Positions 1 through 9,370 of a DNA stretch of 23,050 nucleotides are shown in pieces. Made by a program: the position numbers and the translations under genes. Position 1 is the stretch's first letter, and each line of letters begins with the position of its first letter. The notes below the pieces were generated by a model. That model searched no databases. It was not told where the DNA came from and saw only the letters and a list, made by a program, of their open reading frames with translations. The DNA comes from Umbilicaria muhlenbergii (Eukaryota; Ascomycota; Lecanoromycetes; Umbilicariales; Umbilicariaceae). Location: contig KK106983.1 of the NCBI GenBank assembly GCA_000611775.1, positions 4,569,593 to 4,592,642 of the forward strand, read 5' to 3'.

Positions 1-178
1 TGACAGCATGAGATATAAATGTATAAAGGTTATATGATCCTAACTATATAAAACTAATAACTAAGAAATGAAGGTGAGATTGAGCAGTGCAGAGTTTTTA
101 TGTGACTCATTAATGCTGTTAAGCTGCTTGTAGGGCGCATGCTCTACATGAGTCTCAGATTGTTATTAACTCATGACA
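1..178 (-). repeat. 3' LTR of Gypsy-1 (first 2 bases outside window)
   Basis: Direct copy of 6610-6789. In element orientation it begins TGTCATGAG and ends in TGCTGTCA, with the final CA lost beyond the window edge. By hand alignment the two copies differ at 19 positions over 178 bp, all transitions and no transversion or indel, as expected of RIP rather than ordinary drift. Confidence 0.92.
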
Positions 179-194
179 ATTGCCTCCCTCTTAT
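179..194 (-). promoter_or_regulatory. Polypurine tract of Gypsy-1
   Basis: On the minus strand this reads ATAAGAGGGAGGCAAT and directly abuts the TGTCA start of the 3' LTR. A purine run here is where plus-strand DNA synthesis is primed in LTR retrotransposons. It fixes both the element's orientation and the inner LTR boundary. Confidence 0.75.
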
Positions 195-433
195 GCAGCA
201 GCCCTTCAGCGCAGAAAGGTGAGTGATTGATAAAAAACTTAATTAACAGTTGAATTAATGACATAATGCTGACACTGATTAAGTGAGATGAAAGTGAGGT
301 GAGCTTGTCACATGACAGTGAAAACTCTGAGAAGTGAAGAGATAACAGTGAAGTCATGACAGCATCAGCATAACAGTGCTATGATAACATAATTAAGGCC
401 TCAGGTGATGATATCACAATAAGAGCTTCAAAG
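195..433. other. Gypsy-1 3' region, no gene recognised
   Basis: AT-rich sequence between the polypurine tract and the TATA box of the candidate antisense gene. A 63-codon minus-strand frame at 166-357 runs through the tract and into the LTR and has no recognisable domain. It could serve as upstream promoter DNA for the + strand gene, which is inference only. Confidence 0.4.
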
Positions 434-441
434 TATAAATA
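434..441 (+). promoter_or_regulatory. TATA box of candidate antisense gene in Gypsy-1
   Basis: TATAAATA, followed about 25-35 bases on by a C/T-rich stretch that would suit a transcription start, then a 5' leader rich in CATCA repeats before an ATG at 557. The layout is typical of filamentous-fungal RNA polymerase II promoters. It lies on the strand opposite to the retrotransposon's pol. Position and composition are seen; promoter function is inferred. Confidence 0.4.
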
Positions 442-556
442 CTGTCAACTCCTCAGCCTTCTGTTATCAACTTTTGCCAGAGCAGTGACTCATCATCATA
501 ACATCATTAATGCACCCTTAAAATGCATCATCTTCATCATCACAACATCAATCACT

Positions 557-1301
557 ATGCCTGTAAGTCAGAGAAGCTGATTCCACAGATGCACTTTTAA
601 TGTGAGTCATCATATAACACTCACTCATTGTTAAGTGTTTCACTGAATCATGTGCACAACTGATCAAATCATTCTGCCTCTGATGTAGTCATCATTTCAC
701 AGATGACATGACTCAGGTGTGTGACACCTGTTTAAATGTCAAGTGCACATACTGCGTGAATTTGCATAAAACTTATCTTTCAGTAAGTTTATTCTGCTCA
801 CTTATTATACTTCATTAATAATTTAAAATCCTGATGTGATTTACCTGCAAGATAAACACCTTAATTCATTTAATCAACAGAGTTAATATCAACACTTCTC
901 TGCCTGCTCTCCTGACCGCTCTCAAGGCGTGTTAAAAGCATTATAACAAGAAGATCACAGCACACCTTTGTGTTGTCAGCTGTCATCAGAAGCTGTTAAA
1001 ATTAAAGTTTGCTGTCAAGATCAACCTCCTGCTCCTTAAGCAGATTAAATGCATCAACAACACACTTGAAGATATCCTGAATATCATGTGATATTCAGTT
1101 TAATCCCCTTCTCTTCACCTCTGACATGATGACTATGAACAGTTAATGTGCATTTTATTTTAAAAGCATTTGCCTGTCATTGTTGATGATGATGATGACA
1201 ACAACAACAGAGATTTCTCTCCTTTTGAGTCAGAGGGGTCAGAGGAATCAGAGGAAGATGACAAAGATGAGAAGAAAAATGATGATGATGAAGATGAATA
1301 A
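557..1301 (+). pseudogene. Candidate antisense accessory gene in Gypsy-1, three exons, RIP-broken
   Basis: Unrecognised protein of about 200 codons on the strand opposite to gag-pol. Proposed structure: exon 1 is ATG CCT (557-562); intron 1 runs 563-635 (GTAAGT to AAG, with CTCAC inside); exon 2 is 636-782; intron 2 runs 783-851 (GTAAGT to AAG); exon 3 is 852-1301, ending in TAA that overlaps AATAAA. Both introns are about 70 nt and both splices keep phase 0; intron 1 removes two stops. Exon 2 carries a cysteine cluster, VCDTCLNVKCTYC, suggestive of a small metal-binding fold. The last 40 codons of exon 3 are very acidic, with D and E runs. Six in-frame stops remain (TGA or TAA). No family match, so no function is assigned. 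It could also be a host gene captured by the element, or chance. Confidence 0.4.
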
Positions 1302-1539
1302 ATAATGTTTTGTCAGCAGTTTGTTGATCTTATATGATAATTTCTTTTTCCTTTGACCCTGATTAAGTACACTGCTGTGATGATAATAATATTATGTTTC
1401 TCATGTGCCTTGCTGATGATTCATCTTCTTTAATGAACTTGTCATCCTTGACTCTTGCTGTAAATCACCTATAAAGCTTTAATAAAATCTGTAAAACTTC
1501 TTAAGAAAAATCAGGAAAGAGTGTTCTTGTGATGTTAAT

Positions 1540-3430
1540 TAAGTCTTTTTAAATCACTTCTTCCTATGCTCTTTTAATTCATTATTAAAGGCTGCATGCA
1601 TCTTCTGCACACCTTTTAAGTTCTTTTTTAACACTCATTGATTATATTCTTCTGGTCAACCCTTTCATCTCACTTTGTACAGGATTTCATTCCTGAATTT
1701 TCAGTGATTTAAAATCTCTTCAACTTCATATTCTTCTTCATCATCAATTAACTCTGAAGGTGACAGCAATGATTTGAAGTCATCATCAGCTCTGCACTGA
1801 TATGACTTCAAGTAAAAGACATGAAAGACATTATGAATTTAATAAATGAGCAGTAAAGTTAACCTGTAGGCCTGCTTCTTTATTAAGTCTTCAATCTGAA
1901 ATGATTTAATGAATTTGTGAAACAGTTTTCTACTTAAGCGCTTCTGTTGTAAGTTCTTCATGAATAACATTATCAAGTCTCTCACATTATAGGTCTTGAG
2001 TTTATGTTTAACATCATAATATTTTGCCTGAGAATTAACTACATTTTCTCATTGTTGTGACAGCACTTTTTATATGTCATGAAATCATTTCATTTAATTT
2101 TTAACTGCAGGTACCTCTTCTTTCCTGAAGTCATTCTTAACTTTGAATCTTACTTTTGAATGATAAGCATACATGACATAAAAAAAGCTGCACCTTATTA
2201 ATGCCTGTGTTTCATTGTTATAAGTGAATTCTGTTAAAGGTAAAAGATTCATTCAGTTGTCTTGTTCATCTGAGCAGTAATAGTGAAGATAATGTTTTAA
2301 GATTTAATTCTGCTGTTCTGTCTGTCTGTCTGTTTGCAGGTGAAAGATGATGCTTAATTGATGCTTCATCCTTAAATAATAGCACATTTCTGATCAGAAA
2401 GCACTTGTGAAAACTAATTCTTAATCAGAGACAGCCTCTTTTGATACATCAAATCAGCATATTATTTCCTCATAGAACAAGTCACTCAACTCTGTTGTTG
2501 TAATCATTTTCATGATTTAAATATACTGAGTCATTTTCATATACTAATTCATAATCATTAAAATCACATCATACACGCAACCCCTGCGCTTACTTGACAG
2601 CAAGTCAGTGATAAAATTCATTGTGACTTGCTGTCATGATCCTTCTGACTGAGGCAGCACTTGTAGCTCATCATAGAGATGATGTTTAAGCACTTTCACT
2701 CTTTGACAGATGTCACATGATGCAACATAATCTTTGACATCTCAGCTCATATTAATTCAATAATATTTATGATCAATCAATTTAAGAGTTCTTTCTACCC
2801 TGAAATGCCCTGTCAAGGCATCATCATGATGATGTTTCAAGATCTCTGCTCTTACTGACTTTTCTTTCAGAATGTATATTTGTTCCTCATGAAACAGAAG
2901 GCCTTCAAAATCAAATCTTCAGAGACTTTCAACTTTAACCTTGCACTTCACTGATGTATAATCAGTGTTGCATGTCACTTCTACAAATGAATCATCATTT
3001 TGTAGAGTTTGAATCAAATTCCTTAAGAGTAAACTCAGGCTTTCATCAGCTGTTTCATGAATGACAAGATCTATTATCATCACATGTGAAATAAGTTGTT
3101 TGCAATCAACAGTTTCAGTGACAGGGTTAAGCTGTTTCACAGTTATATCATAATCATCATGAGCAAGTGTTTTGCTGTCACTTCTTCAACATTTTTTTTA
3201 AAGTTTAAGGTTTTTAATCCTGATCATTCTTCTCACCTCTGTGAGCAGCTGCCTCACAATAAGGGCATATCTGAGTGAGAATATGTTCATAAGAGTGATT
3301 AACTTTCTCTGAAGTGTTGAGAGTAATTTCTTCATAATTTCACTCACCTCTTCAACATCCTCATAGTCTGATTACCTTAATGATGCATCAGTGAGGTTGG
3401 TCTTTTCAGACTGATGCAAGATATTGAAAT
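1540..3430 (-). pseudogene. Gypsy-1 integrase and C-terminal chromodomain (degraded)
   Basis: Integrase joins the cDNA copy to host DNA. Visible on the minus strand: the zinc-binding CDICQRVK around 2690-2720; first catalytic Asp in ITDLL (2604-2606); second Asp in VSD (2424-2426); catalytic Glu in TDRQTE (2316-2318). Asp to Glu spacing is exactly 35 residues, the D-D-35-E core. The C-terminus at about 1620-1740 reads as a chromodomain (YEVEEIL, then VR*KG*PEEYNQ*V), where three positions normally held by tryptophan are now TGA. Chromodomains of this group guide insertion toward heterochromatin marks. The frame is intact but filled with stops, so it is a dead copy. The true C-terminal end is uncertain. 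Confidence 0.85.
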
Positions 3431-3439
3431 CAAAAGCAG

Positions 3440-5220
3440 TGAACTTCATTACTCATCATGCTTGCCTGTCATTCAATTCCTTCATGTTCATAAATCCTCA
3501 TAAATTATTATGATCAGTCAATACCTCTATGATATGACAACTGCCTTTGAGGTAGTGATGTCAGTGTTTAAACATCATAATGATGACAAGAAGCTCTTGA
3601 TCATGAGTTTCATATCAGATCTCTGAAGGAGACAGCTTTCTCAATTAAAATGCAATTAAATGTCACTCCCTGCTATTCAACAGCTGAGACAGGATGTCAC
3701 TGAGCTTAATGATTAATATATCAGTTTTCACCTGTATCTGTAACTTCAGATTAAAGTGAATCAGGATAAATGCTGTTATAAAGACTTCATGAAGGTGGTT
3801 AAACACCTTCTGTGTGTTGTTTGAGAATTCAAAAGACTTAAACTTCTTTTCATTCTTGCTACCTTTCATAAGGTTTGTCAAGGGGGCTGCAACTTGTGAA
3901 TAACACTTAATAAAGTGTCTATAAAAGTTCACAAAGCTCAGGAAGACTTGTACTTTCTGAAAAGTCTTTAATACTGATCAGTCCTGTATGATGTTCACTC
4001 ATCATCAATTCATCACTACGCTGTCAGTGATGATAATAAACCCTAGGAATTTCACCTTGATAATGAAGAATTCACACTTCTTAAAGTTCATGTAAAGTTG
4101 AAATCAATGAAGTCTATTTAATACTTACTTAATGTGCTCTCAGTGTTCTGCTGATGATTCTGAGTATATAAGGATGTCATCTAGATAGATAACACAAAAG
4201 ACATTCACAAGCTCTGTTAACACTCAGTTGATGTAAACCTGAAACATAACTGAAGTGTTGATCAATCTGAAAGGCATGATCATATACTCAAAGTGACTGT
4301 AATGCATGTGAAACACTGTTTTTCACTTGTCACCTTCTTTTATGCAGATACAGTGGTAGGCGTTCTTTAAATTTAACTTCATAAATAACTTGACTTCATT
4401 AAGTTGATTCAACATTTCACTTATAAGAGGTAACAGGTACCTGTTTTTGATGATCATCTTATTCAACCTCTGATAATCAACACATAATTGCAGCTCTTCA
4501 TCTTTCTTTAAAATAAAAAGGATGAGTGCCTCTGCAGAGTTCACAGAATGATGAATTCAACCTTTCATTAAAGTGTCATTTAAGTATTCTCATAGCACCT
4601 TTAATTCAGTATTGAAGAGGTTATACAAAGAGTCATAAGATGAATTTGTGCTGTTCAAGTCAATTGCATGATCACTGACCTTGTGAGGTAAAAGGAGGTC
4701 AGCATTCTCTGTTAAAAACATATTCACATAATCAATGTACTCCTCAGGTAAAGCTTATGTTATTTCAGTGCTTTATATGCACACCTTTAGTGCAATGTCA
4801 TCACTCAGACTGACTCATATCATGACATAAACAGCAGGGTGATCCTGAATCTCTCTTGTGAATTCATCAGATGACTGTAACTTGATAGACTGCTTCTCAA
4901 TGTTGAAGCGCCACGCCTTCATTCCACAGTCAATTCACACATGTTCAGTCTTTAATGCAAGAAGTTCAAGGATAAGAGGTGATCCTGACTTATTTAATGC
5001 ATAAAACACATGTTCACATTCATGAGACTGTCCTCAACTGTTGATAAGCTGATAACACACATGATAAGCACTGAAGCAGTAAGCCTTTTGATTATTTAAG
5101 AATTAAGGTTGCAGCAACAAGCCCTTCATATGAGTCAATTAATGCTTAATAATGAAATGTTGTAAAATCACATTAACTTCAGCTCTTATGTTCAATAAAG
5201 CTTGCATGAGTATGACTTCA
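3440..5220 (-). pseudogene. Gypsy-1 protease, reverse transcriptase and RNase H (degraded)
   Basis: Protease: the active-site triplet is now N-I-R (ALLNIRAEVN, catalytic codon 5190-5192), so its Asp has become Asn. RT: LCVDYQRLNK, then KLNLKNAYH with Asn at 4371-4373 where the first catalytic Asp belongs, then an intact YLDD box at 4176-4187. The connection and RNase H start are clear at 3663-3932 (NFYRHFIK, AAPLTNLMKGSK, IQVKTD), followed by QELL and TDHNNL, the usual RNase H acidic motifs, around 3480-3620. Order and motifs are those of chromoviral pol. Premature TGA codons are spread throughout. No frameshift was obvious, though I did not trace every codon. Confidence 0.88.
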
Positions 5221-5379
5221 TCATTGTGAAGAACTTGTTCATCAACAATTAAATTAAACTCTGAGGTTACTTTTGTTCAGTGCTTCAGTGATGTGAAGTC
5301 TTCACTGAAGTGTTCTCATTTTTTAATGCTGAAACAGCTGCAACTGAGGTCTTATTCAGATCTGAGTTCTTCACAGGCT

Positions 5380-6475
5380 GTGAATAATCAGGGGAATAAT
5401 GTCTCTTCTGATTGCAATTTCAACAAGTCACATGTGACAAGTTTTTTGTTTCAAGAGCCTTCAGTGATTTACTTTCATGTTTATTATCTCACTTGCTCTT
5501 CTTCTTGCCCTCATCAGGCTTGCAATTCTTATTCTCAGCAGGCTTCAACAGTGACTCAAGTTTGCAGCTGAAGGTAACTGTCATATTAGAATTTGCTTTT
5601 GATTTCATGATGTCTCTCAAACATAAGTTATTCTTCAGGCATGTGATCAAGATGATGATTTCCTTTTGAGTTGTGAGTAGATCCTGATAATTCATCAAGG
5701 CTGCATGAACCTCAAGTTTCAATTTTGTGAAAAAGTGAGTCCTCATGTGCTCTTCACTGTAGAGAGGTAACTGAGCTTTCAAGGTGCTCAAATAATTATT
5801 AAAAGCTTGAACTGATTGATGAGGTAATTGAACAGCATCATTATACAGCTGAGTGATGTGAAGCTGATGATTCACAGAGTCCTCAATAATGTTGAGCAGG
5901 AATTTTGTAAAATCATCTCAAGTAACAGTGAAATAATCTTTAATCTCATCATCTTGCAGTCAAACCTCCTTTGATTCACACTTTAAGTATTACATGACAT
6001 AAATCACCTTATCCTCCTCATGAGGGAAATCAGCTGAGTTAAAATAAAAGGTATTTCTTGCATCTCACATTTAATTCAGGTGCTCTTTCATGTTCTTATC
6101 ATGATATAACAGCAACTCCTTTGCCTGAATCCTTGATCATACATTTCATATTGACAGCATTTCATCAGTGTGGTGCTTGCTCATTACAGACTCAGCATTC
6201 ATAGAGTTAAGGAATCTCTCAGTTGAAGTATCAACATGAATAGCAGAATCTTTGAGTAGGTTGATTTTCAATGTTAAGACTTTCATTTGAAGTTGTTGCA
6301 GCTCTTGTTATTTAAAAAGTTCATCTCACTGTCATCTCACTTGCATGATCTCATCATTAATGTTGTGCATCATTTCACCTGAGGATCCTTCACTCATGAG
6401 GTTCACTTCACTGATGTCAGAGGAAATGAGTGATGTTTCATAATTATTTTGTTAATTCTTCATCATCATGTCTCA
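5380..6475 (-). pseudogene. Gypsy-1 Gag with zinc knuckle (degraded)
   Basis: Gag forms the virus-like particle and packages element RNA. The N-terminal third (about 6180-6430) is rich in Q, E, L and K and looks coiled-coil. The central capsid-type domain continues through the cleanest stretch at 5489-5875 (AVQLPHQSVQAFNNYL, then YSEEHMRTHFFTKL). In the same frame after one TGA, at about 5390-5440, is a zinc knuckle reading C*NCNQKRHYSPDY: the C-x2-C-x4-H spacing is kept but the final Cys is Tyr. A lysine-rich stretch precedes the knuckle. The start is uncertain; an ATG near 6470 is possible. RIP-type stops make it a pseudogene. Confidence 0.8.
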
Positions 6476-6609
6476 TTCTGCTTCAAAAGTTTAACATAGT
6501 TGGTTTTAAGTCTGCATCTTATCTCAGGTCATCACCCTTTGAAAGGTAAAGTTATTAAAACTGTAAAATTATAATGTCCCTTATTAGAAAGGGAAGTATA
6601 GTTGAGGTA

Positions 6610-6789
6610 TGTGACAGCATGAGATATAAATGTATAAAGGTTATATGATTCTAATTATATAAAATTAATAACTAAGGAATGAAGGTGAAATCAAGCAGTG
6701 CAGAGTTTTCATGTGACTCATTAATGCTGTCAAGTCACTTGTAGGGCGCATGCTCTATGTGAGTTTCAGATTGTCACTAACCCGTGACA
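6610..6789 (-). repeat. 5' LTR of Gypsy-1
   Basis: 180-bp LTR; in element orientation it starts TGTCACGGG and ends GCTGTCACA (TG...CA). It pairs with 1-178. This copy keeps one CpG (in CCCGTG) that the other has lost on both bases. Confidence 0.92.
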
Positions 6790-7002
6790 CAAAGCTACTT
6801 ATATAAAGACTGAGTGCACACTAAACTTAACTGAGTGTTAATGCACATCACTGAATATTATCATGCTTTTAACATTACCCTCTTCTCTGAAAAAGTATTG
6901 TTCACAATGCTGCTAATTAATTCTCTCAATTGCCAGTCACACCTTTGAGTTTAAACAATTTGAACAGCATTCACAATTTGACAGCTTGCTCAAAAATAAG
7001 GT
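6790..7002. other. Intervening AT-rich DNA, nothing recognised
   Basis: I see no coding frame, repeat pair or RNA gene here. It starts with CAAAG, the predicted 5-bp target duplication of Gypsy-1. Confidence 0.5.
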
Positions 7003-8067
7003 TTTAGTTAATAGTACTTTATGCGCTCAGAGCACTCTCTGAGCAGTAAATGAGTTCATACAAATCTTACACTTTAAATAACTATTATACCTTCATGAAT
7101 AATAAGAAACTTTTTATTGAAAAGTTTTAAATCTCTTTATTCTGTACACTTTATAGACTAAAGATTTCTTCATAAGTTTTAATTTGCAATAGTTATGAAT
7201 TAAAAAACTTTTAACTAATTATAAATATATTAGCATATTGAATAACTATTGCGCTTTTATACTTATAATATAACTTTCAGTTTATAAGTTGTAGAGAATA
7301 AGCTGTTTAAGAGTTTTCTTATACAAAGTTTCTTTTTATGTGTTGTTGTTGTTGAGTTATTCAAAAAGTCATTAAAAGTCTGTTTATTAATGTTGTGATT
7401 TTCACCACTGAAAGTTTAAAATCAATGTAACTTTTTAACAACAACAGTTATAAAAAAACTTTAAGTTATAAAACTGTTAAATAGCTTCTTCTCTACAACT
7501 TATAAACTAAAAGCTATATCATAAGTATAAAAGCGCAATAATTATTCAAAGTATGTGACTTTTTTTGAAAGATTTTGCACTATTGAAAACTTGAATTAAA
7601 TATAACTTAACAACAACAGCAGTTATGAAGAAACTATTAATTTAACATTAATAGAGAATACTGTTCTTTATAACTTATGCATTAAAAGTTTCTTCATATC
7701 TGTTGAGGTGCAAAAGTTATTAAAGTGTGTAAATTTTTAAGTGGCAAAAATCTTGAAGTTCTTTAAATATTCAGAACTCAACACTTATACAGTGCTTTCA
7801 GACTCAACAAATCATGATTTTTTATTGCAGAAAAGTGAATTTTAGCAAAAGTTTACTTATTATAAATTTTACTGTTATTATAACACTGCGTGTGTACTTG
7901 TTTAAACAATTGTTTTAATAATTGTTTTTTTATCACAAAATTTTAATGTTCTGCTCAAGATTTAAGGTTGAGCTCAAAGTGCTCAAAGGGTGCTAAGAGC
8001 GGCTGTTAGCTGAAACATGAGATCAGAAGCTCAGAGCGCTCAAAGTGCTAAAAACTAACTCAAAGCT
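7003..8067. mobile_element. Possible non-autonomous DNA element with inverted ends
   Basis: The ends are imperfect inverted repeats of about 34 bp. The left (7003-7036) includes ACTTTATGCGCTCAGAGC; the right, reversed (8034-8067), includes ACTTTGAGCGCTCTGAGC, with further matches outward (TTTAGTTA against TTTGAGTTA). Between them is very AT-rich DNA with no coding frame and a repeat array at 7148-7725. Short coding-free DNA with inverted ends and internal repeats suggests a MITE-like or fold-back element. I cannot see a convincing target duplication, so the family and exact ends are open. Confidence 0.4.
7148..7725. repeat. Four-copy 51-bp repeat array, one copy inverted
   Basis: A motif of the form ACTTATAAACTAAAAG...AGCGCAATAGTTATTCA occurs at 7148-7200 (+), 7239-7289 (-), 7498-7548 (+) and 7673-7725 (+). 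The second and third copies extend to about 75 bp and form a long inverted repeat (arms about 7239-7313 and 7474-7548, roughly 90% alike by eye) around a loop of about 160 bp. Copies 3 and 4 also share their left flanks (TTAACAACAACAG), so the true unit is about 170 bp. RNA or DNA from this stretch could form a large hairpin. Confidence 0.65.
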
Positions 8068-8081
8068 AACTTGCTAAATTG

Positions 8082-8344
8082 CTGATGAAGGATGACGTCA
8101 TGAGAAGGGAAATGCTGTGTCAGGGTCATCATATATATAGTATGACAGTATGACACTATAATATGACATTATAATATGACATTATAGTACAACACTATAG
8201 CTTAAATAGAAAAGAAGGAAGCAAGCAAGAGATTGATAAAAAAAGAGTAAATATTTCATGTAATCAATCATGAGCCTAAAGCTCAAGGCTTTTAATTATA
8301 TAAAAAAGCAATAAAACATGTTAACATAACTCATGAGGCAACAT
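8082..8344 (+). repeat. Possible solo LTR (Copia-like)
   Basis: The stretch has LTR-like order: TGATGAAGGATGACGTCA near the start, a TATATATA box at about 8131, AATAAA at about 8311, and a CAACA end at about 8344. No partner LTR and no matching target duplication are seen, and its right end overlaps the presumed start of the pogo-like element, so both boundaries are doubtful. Confidence 0.3.
8149..8200 (+). repeat. 13-bp tandem repeat, four copies
   Basis: TATGACACTATAA, TATGACATTATAA, TATGACATTATAG and TACAACACTATAG follow one another without gaps and differ only at a few sites, all but one of them transitions or near it. A partial copy (TATGACAG) precedes at 8141-8148. It lies just after the TATA-like run of the possible solo LTR. 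Confidence 0.85.
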
Positions 8345-9370
8345 TACATTATAGATAATGCTGCACCCCCTTTCTCCCCCCTCATCACCCCACAAAAAAT
8401 AGAAAATAAACATTGAAACTACTCATTTCTTCATCATAATTGCGTGCATTCAATGAAGAAAGAAGAGCATATTCTTAAGATCATTAAGGCTTATAATAAT
8501 GTCTTTAAAGATTCAGAAAATCCATCTTCTTACTGTTGAATTGCCACTCAATATGACATTTCAGATCATACATTATGAGGGAGAATTCAGGGCACTCAAG
8601 AGCCTAAACACATATTCAGCAGTAACATGCAGAGACTATCAGTTATAAAAGAGAGTTTTATAAAAAGATGAATTGTTGTAGCAGCAGGATGAGGGTGATC
8701 ATTGTGAATTAAAAATTTGCAATCTTTAGTTAAGAATCTTCTTGCAGTGAAAGAGGATATGACTGACTTGAGTTTTAATTAATATTTAAAATTTCTACAG
8801 TGTCACTCTGACCTGAAAAGCACCTTCTCTCATAAATTAAATCAGGCATGATATCTAGCAAGCTCTCAAGAAGTCATTGAGTGTTGATTTCAATTATACA
8901 ACATGACAATTGAGAAGTATGACATCACTATGAGGGACATCTACAATATGAATGAAAAGAGCATACTGCATGAGGTTATAACATCCTTTAAGATCATTAT
9001 ATCATGTATAATGAAGACTGAGAATATTCAACAGCTAGGAAATAAAGAATGAACAACTTTAATAAAATGCATATTCACACAAGATCAGTATCTTCTGTCT
9101 ATAATGATTTTCAAGGGGAAAAGACTTCTAAAAGAATGATTTCAAGAGAAGATTATTAAAAACACTGTTATTACTGTTTCTGAGAAGAGTTGAACTGACA
9201 ATGAGCTTGAATTGAAGTGATTAATCAAGGTATTTGAGTCTTGTACTGCTCAACAAGCAGCTGAAAAGCAGCTTCTTATCTTGAATAATCATGACTCTCA
9301 TTGCACCAGTTAATTCATTGATTTTTGTCATGAGAAAGGCATTATTTCATTATGTTTACCCTCTCATTCT
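8329..9370 (+). mobile_element. Pogo/Fot1-like DNA transposon, 3'-truncated
   Basis: The left terminal region (about 8329-8363, GCAACATTACATTATAG through AATGCTGCA) aligns with the terminal inverted repeat of the short element at 11733-12179. The leader and first codons of the transposase match that element's minus strand closely, for instance AATAGAAAATAAACATTG. The right half, including the right TIR, is missing: homology stops at about 9370, where LINE-1 begins. The exact left end and its TA target site are uncertain. Confidence 0.7.
8453..9370 (+). pseudogene. Pogo-like DDE transposase, C-truncated, 14 in-frame stops
   Basis: One continuous + strand frame from ATG 8453 to 9370 (306 codons) without any frameshift, interrupted by 12 TGA, 2 TAA and no TAG. 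Residues 1-60 resemble the pogo/psq helix-turn-helix DNA-binding region. The DDE nuclease follows: DIYNMNEK (first catalytic position, codon 8951-8953, residue 167) and LLILNNHDSHCT (second position, codon 9284-9286, residue 278), then FIDFCHEKGIISLCLPSHS. In active pogo-type transposases both positions are Asp; here both are Asn, each explained by G-to-A after a G. The third acidic residue and the C-terminus are lost at the junction. The transposase would cut and paste the element at TA sites; this copy is dead. Confidence 0.85.

Larger units (their letters stand above)
1..6789 (-). mobile_element. Gypsy-1: Ty3/Gypsy chromovirus, full length, RIP-degraded
   Basis: Full-length LTR retrotransposon read from right to left. 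Two 180-bp LTRs (1-178, missing its first two bases, and 6610-6789) flank gag, protease, RT, RNase H, integrase and chromodomain in that order, which is the chromovirus branch of Ty3/Gypsy. A purine-rich tract sits directly inside the 3' LTR. I find no TGG-type primer binding site next to the 5' LTR, so priming may be self-primed or the site may be mutated. The five bases after the right LTR are CAAAG; the matching duplication would lie just outside the window. About 1.3 kb between the end of pol and the 3' LTR is extra for such an element and holds a candidate opposite-strand gene. Many in-frame stops make it non-functional. Confidence 0.9.

Noticed and set aside
2315-2335. TCTG microsatellite
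   Set aside because: It is simply the coding sequence of the integrase motif QTDRQTE on the minus strand.
5293-5669. Two overlapping + strand frames of 85-92 codons
   Set aside because: They lie opposite Gypsy-1 Gag and its zinc knuckle, which give a better reading on the minus strand.
8141-8200. Short repeats as a CRISPR array
   Set aside because: The 13-bp units are contiguous with no spacers, and the surroundings are eukaryotic.
8453-9370. TGA read as tryptophan (alternative genetic code or mitochondrial DNA)
   Set aside because: TGA also stands at positions that look like former Arg codons, TAA stops are present too, catalytic residues are lost, and the window is made of nuclear retrotransposons. 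Transition damage explains it better.
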